NCBI RefSeq assembly: GCF_000425465.1
Contig: NZ_AUDM01000008.1
Span: forward strand, 62,001 to 126,000
Source: Flavobacterium filum DSM 17961
GTDB taxonomy: Bacteria; Bacteroidota; Bacteroidia; Flavobacteriales; Flavobacteriaceae
Length of the DNA stretch: 64,000 bases
Reading direction: 5' to 3'
A program made the translations under genes and the position numbers. How positions within the stretch are numbered: position 1 is the first letter of the stretch; every line of letters starts with the position of its first letter. Below, in pieces: positions 26,638-34,422 of the stretch. Below the pieces are notes generated by a model. It was given only the letters and a program-made list of their open reading frames with translations, searched no databases and was not told the DNA's origin.

Positions 26638-28134
26638 ATGAAAAAGTTATTTTCGTTACTAGCTATTTTAATTCCAATTGTGTCATTCAGTCAAGAGAAA
26701 GGCTTGGATGAAAAAATCAATGATATCATAAAACCTGCCGTTGATGCTATGGCAAGTGTATTCTTTTATAGACCTTTTGAATCTATAGGTTTTGATATGC
26801 CGTTGGTTGTTCTTTGGCTAGTTGTTGGAGCAACTTTTTTTACGCTTTATATGGGTTTTATCAATTTAAAAGGACTTAAACATGCTTTTCAATTGATTCG
26901 AGGTGATTATGATAAACCTGGAGATGAGGGTGAAGTTTCTCACTTTCAAGCTTTAGTTACTGCTTTATCCGGAACGGTTGGTTTAGGTAATATTGCCGGA
27001 GTTGCCGTGGCGATTTCAATTGGTGGGGCAGGAGCAACATTCTGGATGATTTTAGCCGGTTTTTTAGGGATGTCATCCAAGTTTGTAGAGTGTACTTTAG
27101 GTGTAAAATATAGAAAACTAAATGATTTAGGTGAAGTTTCCGGTGGACCAATGTATTACCTTTCTGAAGGATTAAGTAAAAAAGGGTATGCCGGTTTGGG
27201 TAAAGTCTTGGCTGTAGTTTTTGCTATTCTAGCTGTAGGTGGGTCTTTTGGTGGTGGTAATATGTTTCAAGCCAATCAATCTTTTGCTCAATTAGCCAAT
27301 GTGTTTCCTGTTTTCGTTGGAAATGGATTTTGGTATGGCTTAGTTGTAGCATTTTTTGTTGGAATAGTAATTATTGGTGGAATTAAGAAAATTGCAAGTG
27401 TTACCGATAAAATTGTACCATTCATGGTGGGAATTTATGTTATAACTTCTTTAATAATCATTTTTGTAAACATAAGCCATGTTGGTGATGCATTTTCACA
27501 AATTTTCGCCGGTGCTTTTACTGCTGATGGAATTACAGGGGGTGTGATTGGTGTTTTAGTAGTCGGATTTCAACGAGCTGCTTTTTCTAATGAAGCAGGT
27601 GTTGGATCAGCTGCAATTGCTCACTCAGCGGTAAAAACGGATGAGCCGGTAAGTGAAGGAATTGTGGCTCTTTTAGAGCCTTTTGTCGATACAATTGTGG
27701 TTTGTACCATGACAGCATTGGTGTTGATTTTTTCCGGTTTTGCTCAAGATACACAAGGGTTAACAGGCTCAGCTTTAACTTCGGCAGCTTTTAGTAGTGT
27801 TTTACCTTGGTTTAAATACATTTTATTAGTAGCCATCATATTATTTGCATTTTCAACAATGATTTCTTGGTCATACTATGGAATGAAAGCTTGGACCTAT
27901 CTTTTCGGAAATACAAAAAAAATGGAAAATCTTTACAAGATATTATTCCTTGTTTTTGTAGTTTTGGGGTCATCGGCAAGTTTAGGTGCGGTGATAGATT
28001 TTTCAGATATGATGATTTTGGGAATGGCTTTCCCAAACATTCTTGGTTTATATTTTCTATCTTCAGAAGTTAAAAATGATTTGAAAGATTACTTCAAACG
28101 TTTAAAATCAGGAGAAATTAAAAAATACGAATAA
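26638..28134 (+). CDS. Alanine:cation symporter (AGCS family)
   Basis: A 498-residue inner-membrane transporter with about ten to eleven helices. [19 protein letters not shown] and [21 protein letters not shown] are the two signature regions of the alanine or glycine:cation symporter family, which takes up small amino acids with Na+ or H+. The protein begins with a signal-like sequence ([19 protein letters not shown]), an N-terminal extension often seen in Bacteroidota members, followed by an extracytoplasmic loop before the first core helix. It lies 79 bases after the PspC-like gene with no clear terminator, so its operon membership is open. Confidence 0.92.
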   Translation: MKKLFSLLAILIPIVSFSQEKGLDEKINDIIKPAVDAMASVFFYRPFESIGFDMPLVVLWLVVGATFFTLYMGFINLKGLKHAFQLIRGDYDKPGDEGEVSHFQALVTALSGTVGLGNIAGVAVAISIGGAGATFWMILAGFLGMSSKFVECTLGVKYRKLNDLGEVSGGPMYYLSEGLSKKGYAGLGKVLAVVFAILAVGGSFGGGNMFQANQSFAQLANVFPVFVGNGFWYGLVVAFFVGIVIIGGIKKIASVTDKIVPFMVGIYVITSLIIIFVNISHVGDAFSQIFAGAFTADGITGGVIGVLVVGFQRAAFSNEAGVGSAAIAHSAVKTDEPVSEGIVALLEPFVDTIVVCTMTALVLIFSGFAQDTQGLTGSALTSAAFSSVLPWFKYILLVAIILFAFSTMISWSYYGMKAWTYLFGNTKKMENLYKILFLVFVVLGSSASLGAVIDFSDMMILGMAFPNILGLYFLSSEVKNDLKDYFKRLKSGEIKKYE

Positions 28135-28150
28135 TTTTTATCGCAAAATA

Positions 28151-29017
28151 ATGAAAAATAAATCCCTTTATCTTTATTCATTTAATCAAAGAAAAGGGAT
28201 TTTTTTGTTACTTTTAGTGATGATATTCACGCAAGCCATTTATTTCTTTTGGAGTTCAAATACTACACCACAAAAAGATAAAGAAGATCATCAATGGCTT
28301 GCACTTCAATCCCATGTTGATAGTTTAAAACAGGTTAAAGAGGAATTTAAACCAACGATTTATCCTTTCAATCCGAATTTTATATCCGATGTTAAAGGTT
28401 ATCGTTTAGGAATGTCAGTTGAAGAATTGGATCGCTTATTTGCTTTCAGAAAACAAAATAAATATGTTAATTCAGCAAAAGAATTTCAATCAGTAACGGG
28501 TGTCTCAGATAGTTTATTGGCAGTAATTTCACCTTATTTTAAGTTTCCGGATTGGGTAAATCAACCCCAAAAGGAATATGTTAAATTTGAAAATAAAATT
28601 TCTGACGTTAAACCCAAAACAAAAATAGATATTAATCTAGCTACGCAAGAAGATCTAATCAAAGTTTACGGAATTGGTCCGGCTCTTTCTGAGAGAATTC
28701 TTAAACAGCGAGAGGTTTTAGGCGGTTTTGCATCAATGGAACAATTAGCTTTCGTTTGGGGTTTGAATCCAGATGTAATTGAAAATGTAAACAAAAGTTT
28801 TGCTGTAGTTTCCACTTCCGGAATTAAGAAAATAAAAATCAACGATTTGTCTATAAAAGAATTAAGTAAATTTCCTTATTTTAATTATACAATCGCAAAA
28901 GAGATTGTCACCTATAGAAGTATGAAAGGTGATATTCAAAATATTGAGGATTTAACAAAAATTAATGGTTTTCCTGTTGAAAAATTAAAATTTATTGCCC
29001 TATATTTGGAATTCTAA
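28151..29017 (+). CDS. Membrane-anchored helix-hairpin-helix (ComEA-like) protein
   Basis: A 288-residue protein with one N-terminal membrane helix (about 17-34, IFLLLLVMIFTQAIYFFW) and a soluble body. Three helix-hairpin-helix-like units follow: about 75-125 (LGMSVEELDRLFAFR), 155-215 (INLATQEDLIKVYGIGPAL) and 225-285 (INDLSIKELSKFPYFNYTI). The middle one has the IGPALSERIL hairpin of ComEA-like DNA-binding domains, the others are more diverged. ComEA binds incoming DNA during natural transformation in other bacteria, so a role in DNA uptake is possible, but three units and the lack of other com genes here leave this open. It starts 16 bases after the symporter gene. Confidence 0.85.
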   Translation: MKNKSLYLYSFNQRKGIFLLLLVMIFTQAIYFFWSSNTTPQKDKEDHQWLALQSHVDSLKQVKEEFKPTIYPFNPNFISDVKGYRLGMSVEELDRLFAFRKQNKYVNSAKEFQSVTGVSDSLLAVISPYFKFPDWVNQPQKEYVKFENKISDVKPKTKIDINLATQEDLIKVYGIGPALSERILKQREVLGGFASMEQLAFVWGLNPDVIENVNKSFAVVSTSGIKKIKINDLSIKELSKFPYFNYTIAKEIVTYRSMKGDIQNIEDLTKINGFPVEKLKFIALYLEF

Positions 29018-29048
29018 AAAATAATTGTTTTAAGAACCAATTTTTAAT

Positions 29049-30218
29049 ATGAATTCAAATTACTTTACAGAAGAACATCTTTTATTCAGAGCTACTTTCA
29101 GAGATTTTTTGCAAAAAGAAGTTGTTCCACACATTGAAAAATGGGAGAAAACAGGAACCATTGAACGTTTTATTTGGAAAAAGTTCGGTGATATGGGCTT
29201 TTTTGGATTAGTTTATCCTGAAGCGTATGGAGGAATGAACTTGGATTTATTCTATACGGTAATCTTTCTTGAAGAATTACAAAAAATAAAATCTTCCGGT
29301 TTTGCTGCAGCCATGTGGGCCCATGCATATTTAGCTATGACACATTTAAATGCTGAAGGAGACGAACGCATTAAACAAGAATATTTATCAGCTAGTATTT
29401 CCGGTGATAAAATTGGTGCACTTTGTATTACCGAGCCTTTCGGAGGAAGTGATGTTGCCGGCATGAGAACTACCGCAGTAAAAAAGGATAATAAATATGT
29501 TATAAATGGTTCAAAAACATTTATAACGAATGGTGTGTATGCAGATTACTATGTGGTAGCAGCAAAAACGCAACCTGAATTGGGTAATAAAGGAATAAGT
29601 ATTTTTTTAGTAGATACTAAAACCTCCGGAATTGCCGCAACTAAGCTTGATAAATTAGGATGGAGAGCATCCGATACAGCTGAGATTTCATTTGATAATG
29701 TTGAAATTCCATTGGAAAATTTGATGGGTGAAGAAGGGAAAGGTTTTCCCTATATCATGCAACATTTTGCTTGGGAACGATTGATCATGGCGGTTAATGC
29801 TCATGCTAGAGCAGAATACGCTCTTGATTATACTATTGAATATATGGATCAAAGAGAAGCTTTTGGTTCAAAAATCAGTAAATTTCAAGCGTTACGCCAC
29901 ACATTAGTTGAACATGCTACAGATGTTGAACATTGTAAAGTTTTTAATTATGCCGCAGTTGACCGCTTAAATCGCGGTGAATATGTCGTTAAAGAAGCAA
30001 CAATGGCAAAGTTAAAATCTACTAAAGTAGCTGATGAAACAATTTATAGTTGTCTTCAAATGCTTGGTGGTTATGGTTACATGGAAGAATATCCTTTAGC
30101 TCGCTTGCTTAGAGATAGTCGATTAGGACCAATAGGTGGAGGAACATCTGAGATTTTAAAAGAGATTTTGTCTAAGATGATAATCGACAATCAGAATTAT
30201 AAGCCTGCCGTAAAATAA
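29049..30218 (+). CDS. Acyl-CoA dehydrogenase
   Basis: A 389-residue flavoenzyme that forms the alpha-beta double bond of an acyl-CoA using FAD. ALCITEPFGGSDVAGM (124-139) and KTFITNGVYADYYVV match the FAD and substrate regions. MLGGYGYMEEYPLARLLRD and IGGGTSEI at the C-terminus are usual family endings. The position that carries the catalytic Glu in short- and medium-chain enzymes is Gly here (GGGT), while FAWERLIMA places a Glu at residue 243, the position used by isovaleryl- and long-chain enzymes. The substrate is therefore more likely branched or long-chain, though this needs testing. No other beta-oxidation gene is adjacent. Confidence 0.92.
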   Translation: MNSNYFTEEHLLFRATFRDFLQKEVVPHIEKWEKTGTIERFIWKKFGDMGFFGLVYPEAYGGMNLDLFYTVIFLEELQKIKSSGFAAAMWAHAYLAMTHLNAEGDERIKQEYLSASISGDKIGALCITEPFGGSDVAGMRTTAVKKDNKYVINGSKTFITNGVYADYYVVAAKTQPELGNKGISIFLVDTKTSGIAATKLDKLGWRASDTAEISFDNVEIPLENLMGEEGKGFPYIMQHFAWERLIMAVNAHARAEYALDYTIEYMDQREAFGSKISKFQALRHTLVEHATDVEHCKVFNYAAVDRLNRGEYVVKEATMAKLKSTKVADETIYSCLQMLGGYGYMEEYPLARLLRDSRLGPIGGGTSEILKEILSKMIIDNQNYKPAVK

Positions 30219-30252
30219 TTTGGTTTTTTAATTTATAATTAAAAAATAATAT

Positions 30253-30260
30253 TACTTTTG
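30253..30260 (+). promoter_or_regulatory. -7 box of rpsU
   Basis: TACTTTTG matches TAnnTTTG and ends 31 bases before the rpsU ATG. The nearest upstream TTTG is about 30 bases away, longer than usual, so the -33 element is unclear. Confidence 0.55.
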
Positions 30261-30275
30261 CACCCACTAAATGAG

Positions 30276-30283
30276 AGGAGGTG
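30276..30283 (+). promoter_or_regulatory. Strong Shine-Dalgarno sequence of rpsU
   Basis: AGGAGGTG lies 8 bases before the ATG at 30292, a near-perfect match to the 3' end of 16S rRNA. Most genes in this window have none. It also rules out the ATG at 30271 as a start, because that codon overlaps the ribosome-binding region. Confidence 0.85.
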
Positions 30284-30291
30284 TCCAGATT

Positions 30292-30486
30292 ATGTTAATT
30301 ATACCAATTAAAGACGGAGAAAATATCGACAGAGCGTTAAAACGTTACAAAAGAAAATTTGACAAAACAGGAACTGTTCGTCAGTTAAGAGCACGTCAAG
30401 CTTTCACTAAACCATCTGTTGTTAGAAGAGCACAAGTTCAAAAAGCACAATATATTCAAACATTGAGAGACAGTGTTGAGATGTAA
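30292..30486 (+). CDS. rpsU: 30S ribosomal protein bS21
   Basis: A 64-residue bS21, small and very basic. MLIIPIKDGENIDRALKRYK is the usual start and RQLRARQAFTKPSVVRRAQ the rRNA-contacting part. In Bacteroidota ribosomes bS21 helps to hide the anti-Shine-Dalgarno tail of 16S rRNA, so most mRNAs do not use it. This gene nevertheless has a perfect Shine-Dalgarno, which fits a feedback loop in which ribosomes lacking bS21, with a free tail, translate rpsU preferentially. The ATG at 30292 is set by that sequence. Its terminator hairpin contains the promoter of the next gene. Confidence 0.96.
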   Translation: MLIIPIKDGENIDRALKRYKRKFDKTGTVRQLRARQAFTKPSVVRRAQVQKAQYIQTLRDSVEM

Positions 30487-30510
30487 TTAGTATTTTTTAT
30501 ACAATTTAAA

Positions 30511-30557
30511 AACGTTAGTAAGAGAAGTTTTGTAACTTTGATGCTAACGTTTTTTTT
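30511..30557 (+). terminator. Terminator of rpsU with a nested promoter
   Basis: AACGTTAG (30511-30518) pairs with CTAACGTT (30544-30551) and leads into eight T residues. Inside the loop AAGTT (30525-30529) and AACTT (30534-30538) can form a second short stem. The -7 box of the xer gene lies inside this loop region. Confidence 0.7.
30533..30540 (+). promoter_or_regulatory. -7 box of the xer recombinase gene, inside the rpsU terminator
   Basis: TAACTTTG matches TAnnTTTG and ends 17 bases before the ATG at 30558, the normal spacing. It lies between the two arms of the rpsU terminator, so the terminator's 3' arm and T-tract become the leader of the xer mRNA. Confidence 0.6.
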
Positions 30558-31454
30558 ATGCAATCAAATTTAAATGCTTTTCAGGATTATCTACACATGC
30601 AGAAAAACTATTCTTTGCATACTGTCAAAGCATACATGAAAGATTTAGAAGATTTTGAAGCGTTCAACCAACTTCATTTTGAACAAGATTCAATAGATTT
30701 TGTAGATTATCCACAAATTAGAAGTTGGATAGTTTCATTAATTGATAACAATTTGTCAACTACATCTGTTAATCGAAAGATTTCTTCTCTAAAATCATAT
30801 TATAAATTTTTATTACGTATTAAAGTAATAGAAAAAAGTCCCCTTCTTAAACATAAAGCTTTAAAAACGCCAAAGAAAGTGCAAATTCCTTTTTCTGAGA
30901 AAGAAGTAGATTTAGTGTTGAATCAAATTCAATATCCTGATGGATTTGAGGGTTGTAGAGATAAATTAATTATTGATTTGTTTTATACAACAGGTATCAG
31001 AAGAGCAGAATTATTGAGTTTAACAGTTCAATCAATTGATTTTTCACAGTCATTGTTAAAAGTAATCGGGAAAAGAAACAAAGAAAGAATTGTTCCATTG
31101 TTGCCAATTGTTAAAAATCAATTAGAGAGTTATATTTTACAACGCAATAAAATTCAATTAATTAACGCAGAACAATCACTTTTTGTCACACAAAATGGTG
31201 TTAAATTAAATAATACATTTGTATATCGATTAATAAATCACTACTTTAGTAATGTCTCCGAGAAGGTAAAAAAAAGCCCTCATATTTTGCGTCACACGTT
31301 TGCAACGCATCTATTAAACAACGGAGCCGATTTGAATTCAGTGAAAGAATTGTTAGGACATTCAAGTTTAGCTTCTACTCAGGTATATACGCACAGTAAC
31401 CTTGCTGAGTTAAAAAAAATATATTTAGAAGCCCATCCTCGAAATTCAAAATAA
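30558..31454 (+). CDS. Tyrosine recombinase XerC/XerD
   Basis: A 298-residue site-specific recombinase with an N-terminal SAM-like core-binding domain (1-95) and a catalytic domain. The active-site set is complete: R148 in TTGIRRAE, K172 in GKRNKER, HILRH giving H242 and R245, H268 in LLGHSS, and the nucleophile Y277 in TQVYTH. Length and layout match the chromosomal Xer proteins that resolve chromosome dimers at dif; Bacteroidota often have paralogs, so XerC versus XerD is not settled. The gene is between rpsU and hpf, a common housekeeping arrangement in the group, not part of a mobile element. Confidence 0.93.
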   Translation: MQSNLNAFQDYLHMQKNYSLHTVKAYMKDLEDFEAFNQLHFEQDSIDFVDYPQIRSWIVSLIDNNLSTTSVNRKISSLKSYYKFLLRIKVIEKSPLLKHKALKTPKKVQIPFSEKEVDLVLNQIQYPDGFEGCRDKLIIDLFYTTGIRRAELLSLTVQSIDFSQSLLKVIGKRNKERIVPLLPIVKNQLESYILQRNKIQLINAEQSLFVTQNGVKLNNTFVYRLINHYFSNVSEKVKKSPHILRHTFATHLLNNGADLNSVKELLGHSSLASTQVYTHSNLAELKKIYLEAHPRNSK

Positions 31455-31483
31455 TTCAATTTGTTTAACTTAAAAATTAAATT

Positions 31484-31786
31484 ATGAAGGTAAATGTTAA
31501 TGCAGTAAACTTTAATGTGGATAGAAAATTAATTGATTTTATTCAAATAAGACTAGATAAGTTAGAAAAATATTATGACAAAGTTGTGGTTGCTGATGTG
31601 TATTTAAAAGTAGAATCTACCAGTGAAAAGGAAAATAAAATTGTTGAAATAAAAATGCATGTACCCGGAGATGATTTTATGGTAAAAAAACAATGTAAAT
31701 CGTTTGAAGAAGCAGTTGACTCTTCTGCAGAATCGTTAGAGCGTTTATTGTTAAAAAGAAAAGAAAAAATCAGAACACATTTGTAA
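31484..31786 (+). CDS. hpf: Ribosome hibernation-promoting factor (short HPF/RaiA family)
   Basis: A 100-residue protein with the beta-alpha-beta-beta-beta-alpha fold of the HPF/YfiA family. Recognisable parts are the start VNVNAVNFNVDRKLIDFIQIRLDKLEKYY and VEIKMHVPGDDFMVKKQCKSFEEAVDSSAESLERLL. It binds the small subunit near the decoding site in slow-growing cells and stops translation or favours dimers. The long C-terminal dimerisation domain of other types is absent, so this is the short form. It lies 29 bases after the xer gene and 45 bases before the last part of the tRNA promoter. Confidence 0.93.
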   Translation: MKVNVNAVNFNVDRKLIDFIQIRLDKLEKYYDKVVVADVYLKVESTSEKENKIVEIKMHVPGDDFMVKKQCKSFEEAVDSSAESLERLLLKRKEKIRTHL

Positions 31787-31809
31787 AATAAATTTTTTTT
31801 CAAAAATGT

Positions 31810-31839
31810 TTTGATTGACAAATAAAATCTATACATTTG
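31810..31839 (+). promoter_or_regulatory. Promoter of the tRNA-tuf operon (-33 and -7)
   Basis: TTTG (31810-31813) and TACATTTG (31832-31839) are 18 bases apart, matching both consensus parts. This is the clearest promoter in the window and lies just before a terminator-like hairpin. Confidence 0.75.
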
Positions 31840-31840
31840 C

Positions 31841-31868
31841 AGTCCGTTAGAAATAGCGGACTTTTTTT
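31841..31868 (+). terminator. Hairpin plus T-tract at the start of the tRNA-tuf transcript
   Basis: AGTCCGTT pairs with AGCGGACT around AGAAAT, followed by seven T residues. It lies after the promoter, about where transcription should begin, so it may end hpf read-through and also form or fail to form at the 5' end of the tRNA transcript. Confidence 0.7.
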
Positions 31869-31878
31869 ATTGAGTAAC

Positions 31879-31952
31879 GCCGGTGTAGCTCAGCTGGCTA
31901 GAGCAGCTGATTTGTAATCAGCAGGTCGTGGGTTCGAGTCCCTCTATCGGCT
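31879..31952 (+). tRNA. tRNA-Thr (anticodon TGT)
   Basis: A 74-base cloverleaf. GCCGGTG pairs with TATCGGC (two G-T pairs), the anticodon stem GCTGA/TCAGC holds loop TTTGTAA with anticodon TGT at 31913-31915, and the T arm has GTGGG/CCCTC around TTCGAGT. The discriminator is T and CCA is not encoded. It reads ACA codons and related Thr codons. Confidence 0.97.
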
Positions 31953-32036
31953 CAAAGAAAAGTATTTATTGAAAATGTTTTGTAAGAATTTGTTTCTGAA
32001 AAAACATCCATGTTCATTAAAAGTTTAAAAAATTGA

Positions 32037-32117
32037 GGGGAGATACTCAAGCGGCCAACGAGGACGGACTGTAAATCCGTTGGGAAACCTTCGCAGGTTC
32101 GAATCCTGCTCTCCCCA
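32037..32117 (+). tRNA. tRNA-Tyr (anticodon GTA)
   Basis: An 81-base class II tRNA with a long variable arm. GGGGAGA pairs with TCTCCCC, anticodon GTA lies at 32071-32073 within CTGTAAA, and the T loop is TTCGAAT. Discriminator is A and CCA is not encoded. Confidence 0.97.
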
Positions 32118-32146
32118 CATTTTAAACAAATGAATTAAAATTTCCT

Positions 32147-32218
32147 GCCGGTGTAGCTCAGGGGTAGAGTGCTTCCTTGGTAAGGAAGAGGTCACGGGTT
32201 CAAATCCCGTCATTGGCT
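32147..32218 (+). tRNA. tRNA-Thr (anticodon GGT)
   Basis: A 72-base tRNA. GCCGGTG pairs with CATTGGC (two G-T pairs), stem CTTCC/GGAAG holds TTGGTAA with anticodon GGT at 32179-32181, and the T arm is ACGGG/CCCGT. It reads ACC and ACT codons. It lies 55 bases before tuf and is surely on the same transcript. Confidence 0.97.
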
Positions 32219-32272
32219 CAAAATTGTAAGATTTTAACACTATTATATAACTAAGATTAAAAATTAAGTAAA

Positions 32273-33460
32273 ATGGCAAAAGAAAATTTTAATCGTTCCA
32301 AACCGCACTTAAATATTGGTACAATTGGACACGTGGATCACGGTAAAACTACATTAACTGCAGCAATTACTAAAGTATTGTCTGAAAAAGGTTTCTGTCA
32401 AGCAAAATCGTTTGATCAAATTGATAACGCTCCTGAGGAGAAAGAAAGAGGTATTACTATTAATACTTCACACGTTGAGTATGAAACAGCTAACCGTCAC
32501 TATGCTCACGTTGACTGTCCAGGTCACGCGGATTACGTTAAGAACATGGTTACTGGTGCTGCTCAAATGGACGGTGCTATCTTAGTAGTTGCTGCTACAG
32601 ATGGTCCAATGCCACAAACACGTGAGCACATCCTTTTAGGACGTCAGGTAGGTATTCCAAGAATCGTTGTATTCATGAATAAAGTGGACATGGTTGATGA
32701 TGCTGAGCTTTTAGAGTTAGTTGAAATGGAAATTAGAGATTTATTGTCTTTCTATGAATATGATGGAGATAATGGTCCAGTTATCCAAGGTTCTGCTTTA
32801 GGAGGATTAAACGGAGATGCTAAATGGGTTGAAAAAATCATGGAATTAATGGAAGCTGTTGATGCATGGATCGAAGAGCCAGTGCGTGATAACGCTAAAC
32901 CATTCTTGATGCCTGTTGAAGACGTATTTACAATTACTGGTCGTGGAACTGTTGCTACAGGTCGTATCGAAACTGGTGTTGCTAATACTGGAGACCCAGT
33001 TGAAATCATCGGTATGGGTGCAGATAAATTGACTTCAACAATTACAGGGGTTGAAATGTTCCGTAAAATCCTTGATAGAGGTGAGGCTGGAGATAACGTA
33101 GGTCTTTTATTGAGAGGTATTGACAAAGCTGATATCCGTAGAGGTATGGTAATTTGTAAGCCAGGTTCAGTAAAACCACACGCTAAATTCAAAGCTGAGG
33201 TGTATATCTTGAAAAAAGAAGAAGGTGGTCGTCACACGCCATTCCACAACAACTACCGTCCACAGTTCTATGTAAGAACAACTGACGTAACTGGTACTAT
33301 TTCTTTACCAGCTGGAGTTGAAATGGTTATGCCTGGAGATAACTTAACTATTGATGTAACTTTATTAAGCCCAATCGCTCTTAACATCGGATTACGTTTC
33401 GCTATCCGTGAAGGTGGTAGAACAGTTGGTGCTGGTCAGGTAACTGAAATTGTTGAATAA
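32273..33460 (+). CDS. tuf: Elongation factor Tu
   Basis: A 395-residue GTPase that brings aminoacyl-tRNA to the ribosome. All G motifs are present: GHVDHGKT (P loop), [13 protein letters not shown] (switch I), DCPGHADY (switch II) and NKVDMVDD. Domains 2 and 3 follow, with [19 protein letters not shown] and [13 protein letters not shown] at the end. FLMPVEDVF and [10 protein letters not shown] mark the tRNA-binding domain. Gene order tRNA-Thr, tRNA-Tyr, tRNA-Thr, tuf, tRNA-Trp, secE, nusG resembles that of E. coli tufB except that no tRNA-Gly is present. High expression is expected from the strong promoter upstream. Confidence 0.99.
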   Translation: MAKENFNRSKPHLNIGTIGHVDHGKTTLTAAITKVLSEKGFCQAKSFDQIDNAPEEKERGITINTSHVEYETANRHYAHVDCPGHADYVKNMVTGAAQMDGAILVVAATDGPMPQTREHILLGRQVGIPRIVVFMNKVDMVDDAELLELVEMEIRDLLSFYEYDGDNGPVIQGSALGGLNGDAKWVEKIMELMEAVDAWIEEPVRDNAKPFLMPVEDVFTITGRGTVATGRIETGVANTGDPVEIIGMGADKLTSTITGVEMFRKILDRGEAGDNVGLLLRGIDKADIRRGMVICKPGSVKPHAKFKAEVYILKKEEGGRHTPFHNNYRPQFYVRTTDVTGTISLPAGVEMVMPGDNLTIDVTLLSPIALNIGLRFAIREGGRTVGAGQVTEIVE

Positions 33461-33472
33461 TTTAAATAATTA

Positions 33473-33509
33473 AAAAGCCAGTCGGTATTTTATTATACCG
33501 CTGGCTTTT
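33473..33509 (+). terminator. Hairpin between tuf and tRNA-Trp
   Basis: AAAAGCCAG with CGGTAT pairs with ATACCG and CTGGCTTTT, leaving one bulged T, followed by four T residues only. The short T run suggests a partial terminator that lets some transcription reach tRNA-Trp and secE. Confidence 0.7.
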
Positions 33510-33514
33510 AACAA

Positions 33515-33585
33515 ACGGGTGTAGTTCAAGGGTAGAATAGCGGTCTCCAAAACCGTTGATGGGAGTTCGAATCTCTCCATCCGTG
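33515..33585 (+). tRNA. tRNA-Trp (anticodon CCA)
   Basis: A 71-base tRNA with ACGGGTG pairing with CATCCGT (one G-T pair). The anticodon CCA is at 33547-33549 in loop CTCCAAA. Discriminator is G and CCA is not encoded. secE starts 15 bases after it. Confidence 0.96.
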
Positions 33586-33600
33586 CAAAATGAAATCATA

Positions 33601-33798
33601 ATGACAAAAGTTGTTAATTACATAACAGAAGCTTTCGAAGAATTAAAATCAAATGTAACTTGGTCTCCATGGTCAGAGGTTCAACGTTTGACAATTATTG
33701 TAGCTGTTTTTACAGTTGTATTTGCATTAGCTACATGGGGAGTAGATGAAGTTTTTAGAAAAGCAATATCAGGATTTTTTAATTTGATTAAAGGATAA
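33601..33798 (+). CDS. secE: Preprotein translocase subunit SecE
   Basis: A 65-residue protein with one membrane helix (about 29-48, IIVAVFTVVFALATWGVDEV) preceded by the SecE amphipathic segment with KSNVTWSPWSEVQRL. It supports SecY in the protein-export channel. The ATG at 33601 was chosen because a longer reading would begin inside the tRNA-Trp gene. nusG follows 7 bases later, the usual secE-nusG pair. Confidence 0.95.
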   Translation: MTKVVNYITEAFEELKSNVTWSPWSEVQRLTIIVAVFTVVFALATWGVDEVFRKAISGFFNLIKG

Positions 33799-33805
33799 AC
33801 CAGTT

Positions 33806-34357
33806 ATGGCTGATAGTAGTTTAAAAAAGTGGTATGTTGTAAGAGCTGTAAGTGGTCAGGAAAATAAGGTAAAATCTTATATCGAAACTGAAATCAATCG
33901 TCTTAATTTGGGTGATTATATTGCTCAAGTACTTGTGCCTACTGAAAAAGTTGTTCAAGTAAGAGAGGGTAAGAAAATTTCAAAAGAAAAGGTTTACTTT
34001 CCTGGTTATGTTATGATTGAAGCTAATTTGATGGGAGAAATTCCTCATATTATAAAATCAATAACGGGTGTAATTGGATTTTTAGGTGAAGTAAAAGGTG
34101 GAGATCCTGTTCCGTTAAGAGCATCTGAAGTAAACAGAATGTTAGGTAAAGTTGATGAATTAGCAATCACTTCTGATAATCAAAATATTCCATTCACTGT
34201 TGGTGAAACAATCAAGGTAATTGATGGACCTTTTAACGGATTCAATGGAACTGTTGAAAAAATCAATGAAGAAAAGCGTAAACTTGAAGTAATGGTTAAA
34301 ATTTTCGGAAGAAAAACACCATTAGAGTTAGGGTTTGTGCAAGTTGAAAAAGTATAA
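33806..34357 (+). CDS. nusG: Transcription termination/antitermination protein NusG
   Basis: A 183-residue protein. The N-terminal NGN domain begins KKWYVVRAVSGQENKVKSYIE and includes KVYFPGYVMIEANL; the C-terminal KOW domain is FTVGETIKVIDGPFNGFNGTVEKI. NusG binds RNA polymerase, raises elongation rate and links it to Rho or the ribosome. Its gene sits in the conserved secE-nusG-rplK order, 65 bases before rplK. Confidence 0.98.
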   Translation: MADSSLKKWYVVRAVSGQENKVKSYIETEINRLNLGDYIAQVLVPTEKVVQVREGKKISKEKVYFPGYVMIEANLMGEIPHIIKSITGVIGFLGEVKGGDPVPLRASEVNRMLGKVDELAITSDNQNIPFTVGETIKVIDGPFNGFNGTVEKINEEKRKLEVMVKIFGRKTPLELGFVQVEKV

Positions 34358-34422
34358 TTTGTTACATTATTATAAACCGCATCTTGCTTCCAATTGAGAT
34401 GTGCTAAATTTTTTAAAACACA

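Noticed and set aside
30271..30273. ATG upstream of rpsU as its start
   Set aside because: It would place the strong Shine-Dalgarno inside the coding region; bS21 proteins begin at the second ATG.
30558..31454. Integrase of a mobile element
   Set aside because: Size and active-site order fit a chromosomal Xer protein; neighbours are core genes, with no attachment repeats at the adjacent tRNAs.
32025..32279. An open frame on the minus strand across the three tRNA genes
   Set aside because: Its product has the GFEPVTSSLPRKHST pattern that arises from antisense tRNA sequence. The tRNAs explain the region fully.
32752..33192. Long minus-strand open frame opposite tuf
   Set aside because: It is a shadow of the strongly biased codons of tuf; no start context, promoter or recognisable protein.
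33556..33600. N-terminal extension of secE
   Set aside because: The extension would overlap the tRNA-Trp gene; SecE begins at the ATG at 33601.
34358..34422. Leader RNA for uL1 autogenous control before rplK
   Set aside because: Only a weak five-pair stem is visible, with no clear likeness to the rRNA site of uL1.
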